This document shows positions 24,707 to 31,216 of a stretch of 31,216 nucleotides of DNA, one piece after another (positions within the stretch are counted from its first letter, which is position 1; each line of letters opens with the position of its first letter). The stretch covers positions 1 through 31,216 of the forward strand of contig JALTJN010000513.1 of assembly GCA_027076405.1 (NCBI GenBank), given 5' to 3'. Both the position numbers and the translations under genes were made by a program. This DNA comes from Chromatiales bacterium. GTDB lineage: Bacteria; Pseudomonadota; Gammaproteobacteria; UBA6429. The notes beneath the pieces are model-generated. The model did no database searches, had not been told where the DNA came from, and worked only from the letters and a program-made list of their open reading frames with translations.

Positions 24707-26752
24707 ATGCAAGAACCTCGATTTCTCAATACATTACAGTCCCTAATCCAAAACGGATTCAGTCGCCGTGAGGAACAGGTGGGCATGATGCATGTTGTAC
24801 ATGATTGTTACCAACAAAAACGTATTGGTGTGATCGAGGGAGGAACAGGTATTGGAAAGTCTTTTGCCTACCTAGTCCCCTTACTCGCAAGTCGTACAGA
24901 AGAACAGTGTGTTATTGTGGCTACATCCAATACCACTTTACAAAACCAACTCATAAACAAAGATCTACCCTATTTAAGCATTAATTCTGATCTTCAGTTC
25001 ACAGTTGTGATGGTGAAAGGACGTAATCGCTACCTGTGCCCCTATCGACTCTATGATAGTGCAGAGTTTGAACAACAGAACTTGGATAACTTTTCACAGG
25101 CCGCTTCCTCGGAAATTGACTCAAATGATGAGGCTGATGATATTGAGTTTGATGAATTAATTAGTGCGTTTGAGTCTGGAGAATGGAATGGTGATCGGGA
25201 TGCCTACCCTAAAGTTATCCCTAAATGGCTTTGGCGAGAGATATCCACCACACGACATGAATGCACGGGTAAACGTTGTTCTCATTATGTTGTTTGCCCC
25301 TATTACAAAATGCGTAATGATATGAAGAACGCCAATATTATTGTGACCAATCATGATGTTCTTCTCTCTGACATCAATCTTGGCGCAGGCAAAATCTTAC
25401 CCAAACCTGAAAATGCCATTTATGTCATCGATGAAGCACATGCTTTCCCGCGCATTGCCGTCCGTGCTTTAAAAAAAGAATCCTCGTTTAAAGGCACAAT
25501 AACCTGGTTAAAAAAAATCGATAAGTTCATTACTGATCTTCCAGGCTATATCCAAGCTATAAAACTTTCGCCACTAGCCGAGCAACTTTCCGAAGATTTA
25601 AGTAATGCCTACCACATCATTAATCGTAATTTTCTGTCGCAACAAGACGATAATGAGAGGTGGGTTATTGAGAAGCTTCATGATGATCTACAGGATGTTG
25701 CAAAGAATATTGAGAATACCGCACGTGAGATGCAACAACTAATTATTTCCCTGCGAAAAGAGTATGTTGATTTTATCAGTGGCGTGATAAGTAAATCAGA
25801 ACTCAAACAACTTATTCAAATGGGATTCTTTGAGTCAAAACTTGGCACACTAGCCGATAACTGGAGAAACCTCCAAACAGAAATGGTGTTAGGTCAAGCA
25901 CCAATCGCGCGCTGGATCAGAAAATCTGAATCTAAAAAATCACAAGACTATCGTCTGGTCACCGCCCCAACAAGTGCGGCGAATGATCTTTGTGATAAAT
26001 TTTGGCACAAAGCCAAAAACGGAATCATCTTGTGCTCGGCAACGATTCGTGCCCTGAATAGCTTTCATCATTATCTACGTATCACCGGTTTATCTCGACT
26101 TAAGGAAGATCAACGCCTGACGTATGTGGCACCGAGCCCATTTGATTACGCATCATCTACCTTGTCCATCCCTAAAATGAAAACGCGTGCTGGGGGTAAA
26201 AATAATGCAGCACATGCTGATGAGGTGACAAATTATTTACCCCGTATTATTAAAAAAGATGCTGGTACATTGGTAATATTCACCTCGGCCACTATGCTGC
26301 AACAAGCTTACGATGCACTACCGACTAATCTTAAACACCATACGCTTTTACAAAAAGATTACAGTAACCTGCAATTACTCACCGAGGCTCATCGACTTTA
26401 CATTGAAAAATACGGGTTTAGTATTATTTTTGGTCTTGATTCATGCGCTGAAGGTTTTGATTTACCCGGTGAGCTCTGTGAGCATGTGATCATTACCAAA
26501 CTGAAATTCAACACACCAACCGATCCGGTCATGGCCATAAAAAGACTGTACCTTGAGACCCATGGGCATAACGTGTTTCATGAACTCTACATGCCTGAGG
26601 CCTCAATCTGGTTTACACAGGCGGTAGGACGTTTAATCCGTACGGAAACTGACCGAGGTAATGTTACTGTACTTGATACACGCCTCACTGAGATGGGTTA
26701 CGGAAAACAACTTCTTGATTGTCTGCCGGATTTTTCTCTAAAAACCGGATAA
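24707..26752 (+). CDS. DinG-type iron-sulfur ATP-dependent DNA helicase (XPD-like, superfamily 2)
   Basis: A 681-residue 5'-3' helicase of the DinG/XPD group. Walker A is GTGIGKS (46-52), the four iron-sulfur cysteines are C111, C186, C191 and C197 (RYLCPYR, ECTGKRC, VVCPYY), the DEAH box is at 242-245, and motif VI is QAVGRLIR (638-645). The C terminus YGKQLLDCLPDF matches E. coli DinG, which unwinds R-loops, D-loops and G-quadruplexes. The catalytic set is complete and there is no exonuclease domain as in Gram-positive DinG. Given its place beside a CoiA-like nuclease in an accessory region, it may be a specialised copy rather than the housekeeping dinG; whether another dinG exists elsewhere cannot be seen here. 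Confidence 0.9.
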   Translation: MQEPRFLNTLQSLIQNGFSRREEQVGMMHVVHDCYQQKRIGVIEGGTGIGKSFAYLVPLLASRTEEQCVIVATSNTTLQNQLINKDLPYLSINSDLQFTVVMVKGRNRYLCPYRLYDSAEFEQQNLDNFSQAASSEIDSNDEADDIEFDELISAFESGEWNGDRDAYPKVIPKWLWREISTTRHECTGKRCSHYVVCPYYKMRNDMKNANIIVTNHDVLLSDINLGAGKILPKPENAIYVIDEAHAFPRIAVRALKKESSFKGTITWLKKIDKFITDLPGYIQAIKLSPLAEQLSEDLSNAYHIINRNFLSQQDDNERWVIEKLHDDLQDVAKNIENTAREMQQLIISLRKEYVDFISGVISKSELKQLIQMGFFESKLGTLADNWRNLQTEMVLGQAPIARWIRKSESKKSQDYRLVTAPTSAANDLCDKFWHKAKNGIILCSATIRALNSFHHYLRITGLSRLKEDQRLTYVAPSPFDYASSTLSIPKMKTRAGGKNNAAHADEVTNYLPRIIKKDAGTLVIFTSATMLQQAYDALPTNLKHHTLLQKDYSNLQLLTEAHRLYIEKYGFSIIFGLDSCAEGFDLPGELCEHVIITKLKFNTPTDPVMAIKRLYLETHGHNVFHELYMPEASIWFTQAVGRLIRTETDRGNVTVLDTRLTEMGYGKQLLDCLPDFSLKTG

Positions 26753-26912
26753 ACACTTTGGGACCTTTTCTTTTATTTATTTCCTGTTAATCAGAATACG
26801 TTTCGTATTTTATTCAATAAAAAAAGAATGTGACGAACCTGCTAAAACCATCAAATAAAACACCAGCATGTGCGCTCTTAACGTGGTAACAATAGAGCGA
26901 AAAATCAAATTT

Positions 26913-27008
26913 CGTAGTGAAAGTTTTTGAATGCGAAATTATACCGATATAACTTATTGAAATTACAGTATAATTTTTCACTACGAGAATTTATTTTTCA
27001 CTACGAGA
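26913..27008. repeat. Repeated TTTCACTACG motif: two direct copies 20 bp apart plus one inverted
   Basis: TTTTTCACTACGAGA occurs at 26974-26988 and again at 26994-27008, exactly 20 bp (two helical turns) apart. The reverse complement of its core, CGTAGTGAAA, lies at 26913-26922. Each site has the shape TTTC-N5-GARA, a weak dyad such as a dimeric regulator could bind. The spacing on one face of the helix suggests protein binding rather than chance. Confidence 0.6.
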
Positions 27009-27137
27009 TTTTTTACGGGTTAAGGTGGTTAATTTTGTGCATGACGGGAGCAAAAGTAGGTCGTATAAATGAAGTTTTATGAATGCTGAGATCGATGTTT
27101 AATTGTGCCGGTATGCTCAACATTCCGTTTTTCTATA

Positions 27138-27168
27138 GGGTACCTTTTTTATCTGGTGCCCTTTTTTT
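27138..27168 (+). terminator. Possible Rho-independent terminator
   Basis: GGGTACC (27138-27144) can pair with GGTGCCC (27155-27161) through one G-U pair, with a ten-base loop, followed by seven T residues. It lies far (nearly 400 bp) downstream of the helicase stop, so it would end a long untranslated tail or an unseen small RNA. Confidence 0.5.
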
Positions 27169-27273
27169 ATCACCCTACGTCTATTTGGTGCCGTAATTAT
27201 TTGGGGGCGGGGTTATTTTGCGGGTCCCCGTTTTAAGGATCCTTTTACCAAAATTATATTAGTTTACCTATTG

Positions 27274-27287
27274 AATGTGATCACATT
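27274..27287. promoter_or_regulatory. 14-bp perfect palindrome
   Basis: AATGTGATCACATT, a perfect palindrome 16 bp before the tandem array. It resembles a CRP half-site pair (TGTGA/TCACA) but lacks the six-base spacer that CRP requires, so a different protein would have to bind it. Confidence 0.4.
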
Positions 27288-27303
27288 TTAAATTTTTTTG
27301 AAA

Positions 27304-27402
27304 CGACCCACTTACGACCCACTTACGACCCATTTTCAACCCACTTTCAACCCACTTTCAACCCACTTTCAACCCACTTTCAACCCACTTTCAACCCACT
27401 TT
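27304..27402. repeat. Nine tandem 11-bp repeats
   Basis: 99 bp made of exactly nine 11-bp units without gaps: two CGACCCACTTA, one CGACCCATTTT, then six identical CAACCCACTTT. All three plus frames are open through it only because the unit has no stop codon; the minus strand has stops. Identical adjacent copies point to recent slippage expansion. A unit near one helical turn would place every copy on almost the same face of the DNA. Confidence 0.95.
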
Positions 27403-27581
27403 CGATAAAGGTATACGCATTAATTTAGTGGTTATTTGTAAAGGTAGGTAAAACAGAGTATTTAATCAAGGATGCGTCTGCCTGTTTGAGCGACAAATAG
27501 GGGAGGGGAGGTTGTTAAATATATGGTTGTGGCAAGTGACTAAATTAATGCTATGAACGTAGATATTAAAAAGGTATTTAA

Positions 27582-27887
27582 TTAGAAGGACTGCAATTTT
27601 TTTGTAAATTTTATTTTGTCACCAGAAGAAAGTTTGCCAAATATTTTTATTATTTTAGCCAAGTCGTCATTTTCTGCATAGAAGTAGCAAGTTGGCACGT
27701 GAAGCACTTTAGCAAACCGTTTTACAGTGGCAAAGTCTGGAACATGCTTACCTTTCTCATATTGATTGACGCGTGCACTCGCTGAAAACTCATCAATTCC
27801 TGCAAGAATCCCTAATTTTTTTTGGCTTATACCTTCATCTGTTCTCAGCTCTTTGAGTCTCTTTTTAATGGGAATACGCTCAGTCAC
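27582..27887 (-). CDS. XRE-family helix-turn-helix transcriptional regulator
   Basis: A 101-residue protein with one HTH_3 domain at about residues 9-64 (KRLKELRTDEGISQKKLG, then VNQYEKGKHVPDFATVKRFAKVL) and a short helical tail that probably dimerises. It resembles phage-type repressors and small autoregulators of mobile regions. Its 5' side carries two matching dyads (27913-27929 and 27947-27963) that are good candidates for its own operators, and the divergent gene pair at 28093-28978 is the obvious target. The start ATG at 27887 fits the family length. Confidence 0.88.
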   Translation of the reverse strand: MTERIPIKKRLKELRTDEGISQKKLGILAGIDEFSASARVNQYEKGKHVPDFATVKRFAKVLHVPTCYFYAENDDLAKIIKIFGKLSSGDKIKFTKKLQSF

Positions 27888-27912
27888 TATTCATGTTCTC
27901 TATTAAATAATG

Positions 27913-27963
27913 ACTAAGATTTTCTTAGTATTTTTCTTGACTAGATACTAAGGAATCCTGAGT
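27913..27963. promoter_or_regulatory. Two operator-like dyads between the XRE gene and the membrane genes
   Basis: Site 1, 27913-27929, is ACTAAG-ATTTT-CTTAGT, a perfect dyad. Site 2, 27947-27963, is ACTAAG-GAATC-CTGAGT, with one mismatch. The centres are 34 bp apart, close to three helical turns. A TTGACT -35-like box lies between them at 27937-27942. Further dyads, ATAGTG-N4-CACTAT (27969-27984) and AATACT-N5-AGTATT (28063-28079, just before the ribosome site of the next gene), may be related. This is the pattern of an autoregulating repressor. Confidence 0.65.
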
Positions 27964-28092
27964 ATTTAATAGTGGTATCACTATAAAAAGTAATTTTTAA
28001 TTGGTGAGTGATGAAAACTACTCAGTAGAAAGCTCAAACAAAGTTGCAATTTGAACAATATAAATACTAAAGCAGTATTAAGGAGTTTCATA

Positions 28093-28521
28093 ATGGATTG
28101 CCCGCACTGCAAATCTGAAAATACGGTTAAATGTAGTGTGTTGTGTGACAATAATACTTCAGACTCATTATCGACTATTCAAACAGGATTTAAGCAAGCA
28201 ACAGTAAATACAACTAATCGTAATAAAATTGTACATCGATGTGATAAACCCTACGCAAGCACGATAAGTTTTGAAATATTTACCCTTGGGTTAATTTTTT
28301 CAGGAATATTAGTTTTTGGGGCTTTTAAGACAAGAGAACCAGTAGATTATATTTTCTATATCGGCTTTCCTGCTTTATTTGTGCTTTATTACTTTTTCAG
28401 ATTTAGGTGGTTAATAAAAGTAATGCAACCAGAATATAACAAAAAAATGATATTGTTCAATAAAAAATGGTTTTGTATGCGTTGCGGTGAAGTTTATATT
28501 GAAGAACGTGATTCGGTATAA
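28093..28521 (+). CDS. Membrane protein with a split zinc ribbon, function unknown
   Basis: The frame is open from 28051, but AAGGAG at 28080-28085, seven bases before ATG 28093, decides the start and gives 142 residues. CPHC at residues 3-6 and CMRC at 128-131 form the two halves of one zinc ribbon, placed at opposite ends of the chain. Between them are two membrane helices, about 59-78 and 86-103, so both termini lie on the same side. I do not recognise the family. It is divergent from the XRE regulator and overlaps the next gene, which points to a small regulated two-gene operon. Confidence 0.75.
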   Translation: MDCPHCKSENTVKCSVLCDNNTSDSLSTIQTGFKQATVNTTNRNKIVHRCDKPYASTISFEIFTLGLIFSGILVFGAFKTREPVDYIFYIGFPALFVLYYFFRFRWLIKVMQPEYNKKMILFNKKWFCMRCGEVYIEERDSV

Positions 28522-28978
28522 AAAAGTGAAATATTATTTTTTATCGAGATCTTTTTATTTTTTTATTGCAGCTTTCTTTCTTTACCTTGCAACAAAATTT
28601 TCTTATGACGTTGTTGGTCACGAAGCAAATTTAACTTTTTACTTAGATACTGATTCTAATTACTTTAAATATGTCATTTTAATTTTAGCTACTTTAGTGA
28701 TGTATGATGGATTGCGTATTCATTCAGAAGAAAAGCCACCACGTACTATTATCGAGTTTGCTGCACCCATGATTATTTTGGGGCCACTATATCTCACGAT
28801 CATCGTTTCCATTCCATTTGCAGTGTTTAATACCTATGAAGAGTTGAAGTTAGACTATGCTAATTCTCAGTGCAAACAGTATAAAGACTATGCGCTGAGT
28901 GAATGCATGTATTTTGTTCTGAAAAGCGATATCACATATGAAGAATATAAAAATAAACTAATCGCTCAAAATTATTGA
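28487..28978 (+). CDS. Three-helix membrane protein, function unknown
   Basis: Up to 163 residues with three hydrophobic stretches, about 23-38, 59-73 and 91-114, and a soluble tail containing two cysteines (C129, C140). The start is uncertain: GTG 28487 gives the longest frame and overlaps the previous gene by 35 bases; GTG 28508 or GTG 28526 would reduce or remove the overlap. None has a good ribosome site, so translation is probably coupled to the zinc-ribbon gene. I do not recognise the family. Confidence 0.65.
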   Translation: MKFILKNVIRYKKVKYYFLSRSFYFFIAAFFLYLATKFSYDVVGHEANLTFYLDTDSNYFKYVILILATLVMYDGLRIHSEEKPPRTIIEFAAPMIILGPLYLTIIVSIPFAVFNTYEELKLDYANSQCKQYKDYALSECMYFVLKSDITYEEYKNKLIAQNY

Positions 28979-29062
28979 TAACGTATTTTGCTAACTTGAA
29001 ACATGAACTATGAGATTTTTTAATGCTTTCAATATTTATTGGTGTTGAAGCTTCAAAAATTT

Positions 29063-29086
29063 CTTCAACAGGTTACCCTGTTGAAG
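29063..29086. repeat. 10-bp hairpin after the membrane operon
   Basis: CTTCAACAGG (29063-29072) pairs perfectly with CCTGTTGAAG (29077-29086) around a four-base loop. Only a weak T stretch follows, so it may be an inefficient terminator or a 3' stabilising hairpin. The rest of the 275-bp gap (28979-29253) has a short palindrome ACATTC-CC-GAATGT near 29213-29227 and nothing else. Confidence 0.6.
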
Positions 29087-29253
29087 TGTCTTGTAATAAC
29101 CTAGAATAAAAATTGCAAGTCAAGAATTTCATGCTATACATAAAAGACATTGAATTATTTAAGTTGATGTCTGTAATCAGGTGGTTTTAGGAAAAGAAAG
29201 CGCGCATAAACCACATTCCCGAATGTGTGTCAGGAATGTAGTATCGTTAAATA

Positions 29254-30135
29254 TTATTTGTTTGGTTTAACTTGAAATTGAATTAAATTTTTGATTTTTG
29301 CACTTGCCACTAAGCGGGTTAAATAATTTTTTGCGGCCTGTTGTTCTAATTGGCGACGTAAAATAATTTTTGCATTCTCGTAAGGCATAGGTTTGGCAAG
29401 ACGAATATCTTCGAGTTTAGCGATGTGCCAGCCCAGTTTTGTTTTAAAGGGTTTAGATACCTTTCCTTTTTTTAATTTTAAAACGTGCTTCTCAAATTCA
29501 GCATTTAATGTTCCGGGTAGAACGTAACCAATATCACCACCGCGCAGGCTTGTTTTATTATCAAGCGAAAAAAGTTTTGCCAGTTCATCAAACGGTCTTT
29601 TCTTTAATGCTTTTATTATTGTTTTCGCTTCTTTTTTATCTGCAAGTAAGATGTGGCGAGCACGAAATTCTTTTTTACCTTTAATTGACGCCGCTAATTC
29701 ATCGTACCGTTTGCGGATGTTTTCTTCAGTCACCAGTTGAGGGGCAAGCTGATTTAAAAATGTTGCTTTCACAATACGGTTTTCTGCTTTTTGAAATAAA
29801 GCTTTCATATTTGGCGTAGAGGTTATTTTCGCTTTATCAGCCGCAAGTCGAACTAATTTGTCTTGCGCTAAATTTAATAACGCCGCCTCATAAACCTTAG
29901 GTGGAACAGCATCAAGCGTTTTCCATTGTTGTAATGCTTCAGGTCGAACAATTTCTCGCAAGTAGGGCAGTAATTCAGACTTATGAACTTCGCTCTCATT
30001 AATTGTTGCTATAACAGGATCTGCCTGATTTTCAGGTTGTGATGAGGTCAGTTTTATAACTTCGGGTGTTACATAATAACCCGCTGCCGCCGCAGCGATA
30101 ATTAAAATAGCTAAAAGTGATTTTTTGATTGTCAT
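29254..30135 (-). CDS. Parvulin-type periplasmic peptidyl-prolyl isomerase
   Basis: A 293-residue PPIC protein with an N-terminal hydrophobic anchor or uncleaved signal (about 5-21). A SurA_N-like helical region precedes one parvulin domain at about 156-246, with RHILL (H161), FDELAKLFS, GGDIGYVLPG and GWHIAKLED (H237). Both histidines expected for activity are present, unlike PpiD in this window. It should act as a folding catalyst or chaperone in the periplasm. Its ATG lies one base after the stop of the upstream outer-membrane protein gene, so the two are one operon and the likely client is that protein or the neighbouring secretion system. Confidence 0.9.
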   Translation of the reverse strand: MTIKKSLLAILIIAAAAAGYYVTPEVIKLTSSQPENQADPVIATINESEVHKSELLPYLREIVRPEALQQWKTLDAVPPKVYEAALLNLAQDKLVRLAADKAKITSTPNMKALFQKAENRIVKATFLNQLAPQLVTEENIRKRYDELAASIKGKKEFRARHILLADKKEAKTIIKALKKRPFDELAKLFSLDNKTSLRGGDIGYVLPGTLNAEFEKHVLKLKKGKVSKPFKTKLGWHIAKLEDIRLAKPMPYENAKIILRRQLEQQAAKNYLTRLVASAKIKNLIQFQVKPNK

Positions 30136-30136
30136 T

Positions 30137-30727
30137 TTATTTCGATCCCTTGAAGTAGTAGGTATAACCTATTTTAATGCTGTTGATTCTTCGTATTGTA
30201 TTTGTGTTTATAGTAATTGTATTTAATCCAACCGTTGATGTTGAATTCGTTGATTCTTTTATATTATCAAACTGTGTTAACTCTATATTTAAAGATGTGG
30301 TGTTACTGATGCGGTATTCTAACCCTAAGGTTAAGCTTAACCGGTTGTCAGTAAATTTTTTAATTCGGCTTACGCCAAAGGATGTATATATTTCATACGG
30401 GGCAAACTCATAACCAAATTTTAAGTTAGTCCCGTATATAATGCTGTTATCAAATGCCGCTAACGACAATTCCGGTGACCAGTAATAGTGATCTGTTAAG
30501 CGACTTTTAAATTTATAGCCCATTCGTCCGCCTAAATTAGTATAGCGATTAAGCGTATTACCATAAGAGGTTGTTTGAGATACGGGGCTGGTTTGATTGA
30601 CAACGGTTGTACTTGTCGTTTTTAGATTAGAAAGAACAGCGTCGGCACCATAATACAAGCCGCTACCGGCAAAGGCCGGTGTACTTGTTAGAAGTATTCC
30701 TAAAAAAAATAAAAATATACGTTCCAT
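30137..30727 (-). CDS. Outer-membrane beta-barrel protein, small
   Basis: A 196-residue protein with a clear signal peptide (MERIFLFFLGILLTSTPAFA, cleaved near residue 20). The mature part alternates polar and hydrophobic residues as in an eight-stranded barrel (LGGRMGYKFKSRL, NLKFGYEFAPYEIYTSFGVSRI, SLTLGLEYRIS) and ends in IGYTYYF close to the C terminus, the usual assembly signal. The class is OmpA/OmpW-like in size, but no subfamily is evident. It is the first gene of an operon with the parvulin isomerase and is divergent from the TpsB gene. Confidence 0.8.
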   Translation of the reverse strand: MERIFLFFLGILLTSTPAFAGSGLYYGADAVLSNLKTTSTTVVNQTSPVSQTTSYGNTLNRYTNLGGRMGYKFKSRLTDHYYWSPELSLAAFDNSIIYGTNLKFGYEFAPYEIYTSFGVSRIKKFTDNRLSLTLGLEYRISNTTSLNIELTQFDNIKESTNSTSTVGLNTITINTNTIRRINSIKIGYTYYFKGSK

Positions 30728-30818
30728 CGTAGTTCTTGTTTGATTATGACAGGGTAGTCAGTATAGAATAATTTTCAAAGGAATTCACAGGATTTTTATC
30801 AGGATAAAAAATAACCCA

Positions 30819-31216
30819 ATGAAAGCTCGCCATCTCATACTCTTATATATTACTACGTTGTTATTTATCCCTGTTTCAGCCTTTGCGCTTTCAATTAATG
30901 ACATTGCGAATCAACAAAGTGAGCAAATTCTGCGTGAACAGCAACAGCAATTAAAACTCCAGGAACGCAAACGTAACCTTGAAGAGCTCGAACGCTCCTT
31001 GTTTATTATTGAACCGCCTTTACCTCAACAAAAACCCTCTGCAGAATCTGCGCCGAGTGTGTGCTTTAATATTAAAGAGATAGAATTAGAAGGCGCCGAT
31101 AATTTATTTGGTTTTGAAAAAGACGCACTTGTTGAACCCTACCTAAACCGTTGCTTAAATGCGACTGATATTGATCAGTTACGCGTGAGTATTGATCGCT
31201 TTTATATTAAAAAAGG
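30819..31216 (+). CDS. TpsB/ShlB-type outer-membrane transporter of a two-partner secretion system, 3' end cut
   Basis: The first 132 codons of a longer gene. A signal peptide (LLYITTLLFIPVSAFA) is followed by a glutamine- and glutamate-rich linker helix (about 26-60, SEQILREQQQQLKLQERKR), a proline-rich spacer, and the beginning of a POTRA_2 domain (VCFNIKEIELEGADNL, then CLNATDIDQLRVSIDRFYIKK). This is the standard layout of TpsB proteins such as ShlB and FhaC, which secrete a large TpsA exoprotein through a 16-stranded barrel. The exoprotein gene is expected beyond the window. Confidence 0.88.
   Translation, partial: MKARHLILLYITTLLFIPVSAFALSINDIANQQSEQILREQQQQLKLQERKRNLEELERSLFIIEPPLPQQKPSAESAPSVCFNIKEIELEGADNLFGFEKDALVEPYLNRCLNATDIDQLRVSIDRFYIKK

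Larger units (their letters stand above)
26753..27581. other. 829-bp gene-free region rich in repeats
   Basis: No credible gene on either strand. From left to right: plain AT-rich sequence after the helicase; a CGTAGTGAAA word and two direct 15-bp repeats (26913-27008); a possible terminator (27138-27168); a GC-rich patch with CGGGG/CCCCG able to pair (27208-27230); a 14-bp palindrome (27274-27287); nine tandem 11-bp units (27304-27402); then nothing recognisable to the end of the XRE gene. No replication gene or array of DnaA boxes is present, so an origin is not supported. Confidence 0.7.

Noticed and set aside
26755..26772. Right attachment site copy (CTTTGGGACC resembling the tRNA-Glu end CTTGGGGACG)
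   Set aside because: Only about 9 of 12 bases agree, which is expected by chance. No better copy of the tRNA end was found.
27274..27287. CRP binding site
   Set aside because: TGTGA and TCACA are directly joined; CRP needs six bases between them.
27304..27402. CRISPR array
   Set aside because: The units are 11 bp and directly adjacent with no spacers, and no cas gene is present. A DinG helicase alone does not indicate a type IV system, and no other csf gene is here.
27298..27420. Repeat protein of about 40 residues read through the tandem array (RPTYDPLTTHFQPTF...)
   Set aside because: It has only a TTG start, no ribosome site, and all three plus frames are open simply because the repeat unit lacks stop codons.
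26753..27581. Plasmid or island replication origin
   Set aside because: Repeats and AT-rich DNA fit, but there is no replication initiator gene and no convincing DnaA boxes.

Overview
The window looks like a chromosomal segment of an AT-rich gammaproteobacterium. The evidence is the set of gammaproteobacterial genes and gene orders it carries: two tRNAs upstream of ppiD, a complete yejABEF transporter, mltD with a yafS-like methyltransferase, rnhA and dnaQ, glnS beside gltX, and tRNA genes with encoded CCA ends. I cannot name the genus. Two kinds of dispersed inverted-repeat element (3593-3719 and 18515-18638) sit between genes, as is common in free-living sulfur-oxidising or methylotrophic gammaproteobacteria; that lifestyle is a guess.

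Region 1 (1-20842) is mostly conserved core. It runs tRNA-Val (5' end cut), tRNA-Asp and a terminator; ppiD, an inner-membrane periplasmic chaperone whose parvulin domain looks catalytically dead; a DAACS dicarboxylate/amino acid symporter; fabI on the minus strand; yejABEF for oligopeptide import; a bacteriohemerythrin; mltD on the minus strand; a methyltransferase, rnhA and dnaQ; a possible small RNA with a strong terminator; a stand-alone STAS protein; a GAF/HD-GYP cyclic-di-GMP phosphodiesterase; gltX; glnS; tRNA-Ala with a good sigma-70 promoter; a 65-residue two-helix membrane protein; and tRNA-Glu.

Region 2 (about 20843-29250) is accessory. It starts at the 3' end of tRNA-Glu with a large serine recombinase that is broken by an in-frame TGA and a frameshift at an A10 run, and whose reading frame ends inside the tRNA on the opposite strand. 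Next comes the most interesting locus: a divergent pair made of a CoiA-like nuclease with zinc ribbons at both ends (22898-24613, minus) and a DinG-type iron-sulfur helicase (24707-26752, plus) sharing a 93-bp intergenic region. It reads like a two-gene nuclease-helicase system for DNA processing or defence; that function is inferred. An 829-bp gene-free stretch follows, holding 15-bp repeats with a 20-bp period, a 14-bp palindrome and nine tandem 11-bp units. It ends at an XRE repressor gene whose upstream region carries two matching operators (ACTAAG-N5-CTKAGT), facing two uncharacterised membrane proteins, the first with a split zinc ribbon.

Region 3 (29254-31216) holds a parvulin-type periplasmic isomerase and an outer-membrane beta-barrel protein in one minus-strand operon, divergent from a TpsB/ShlB-type outer-membrane transporter cut by the window end. 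The three may work together in two-partner secretion.
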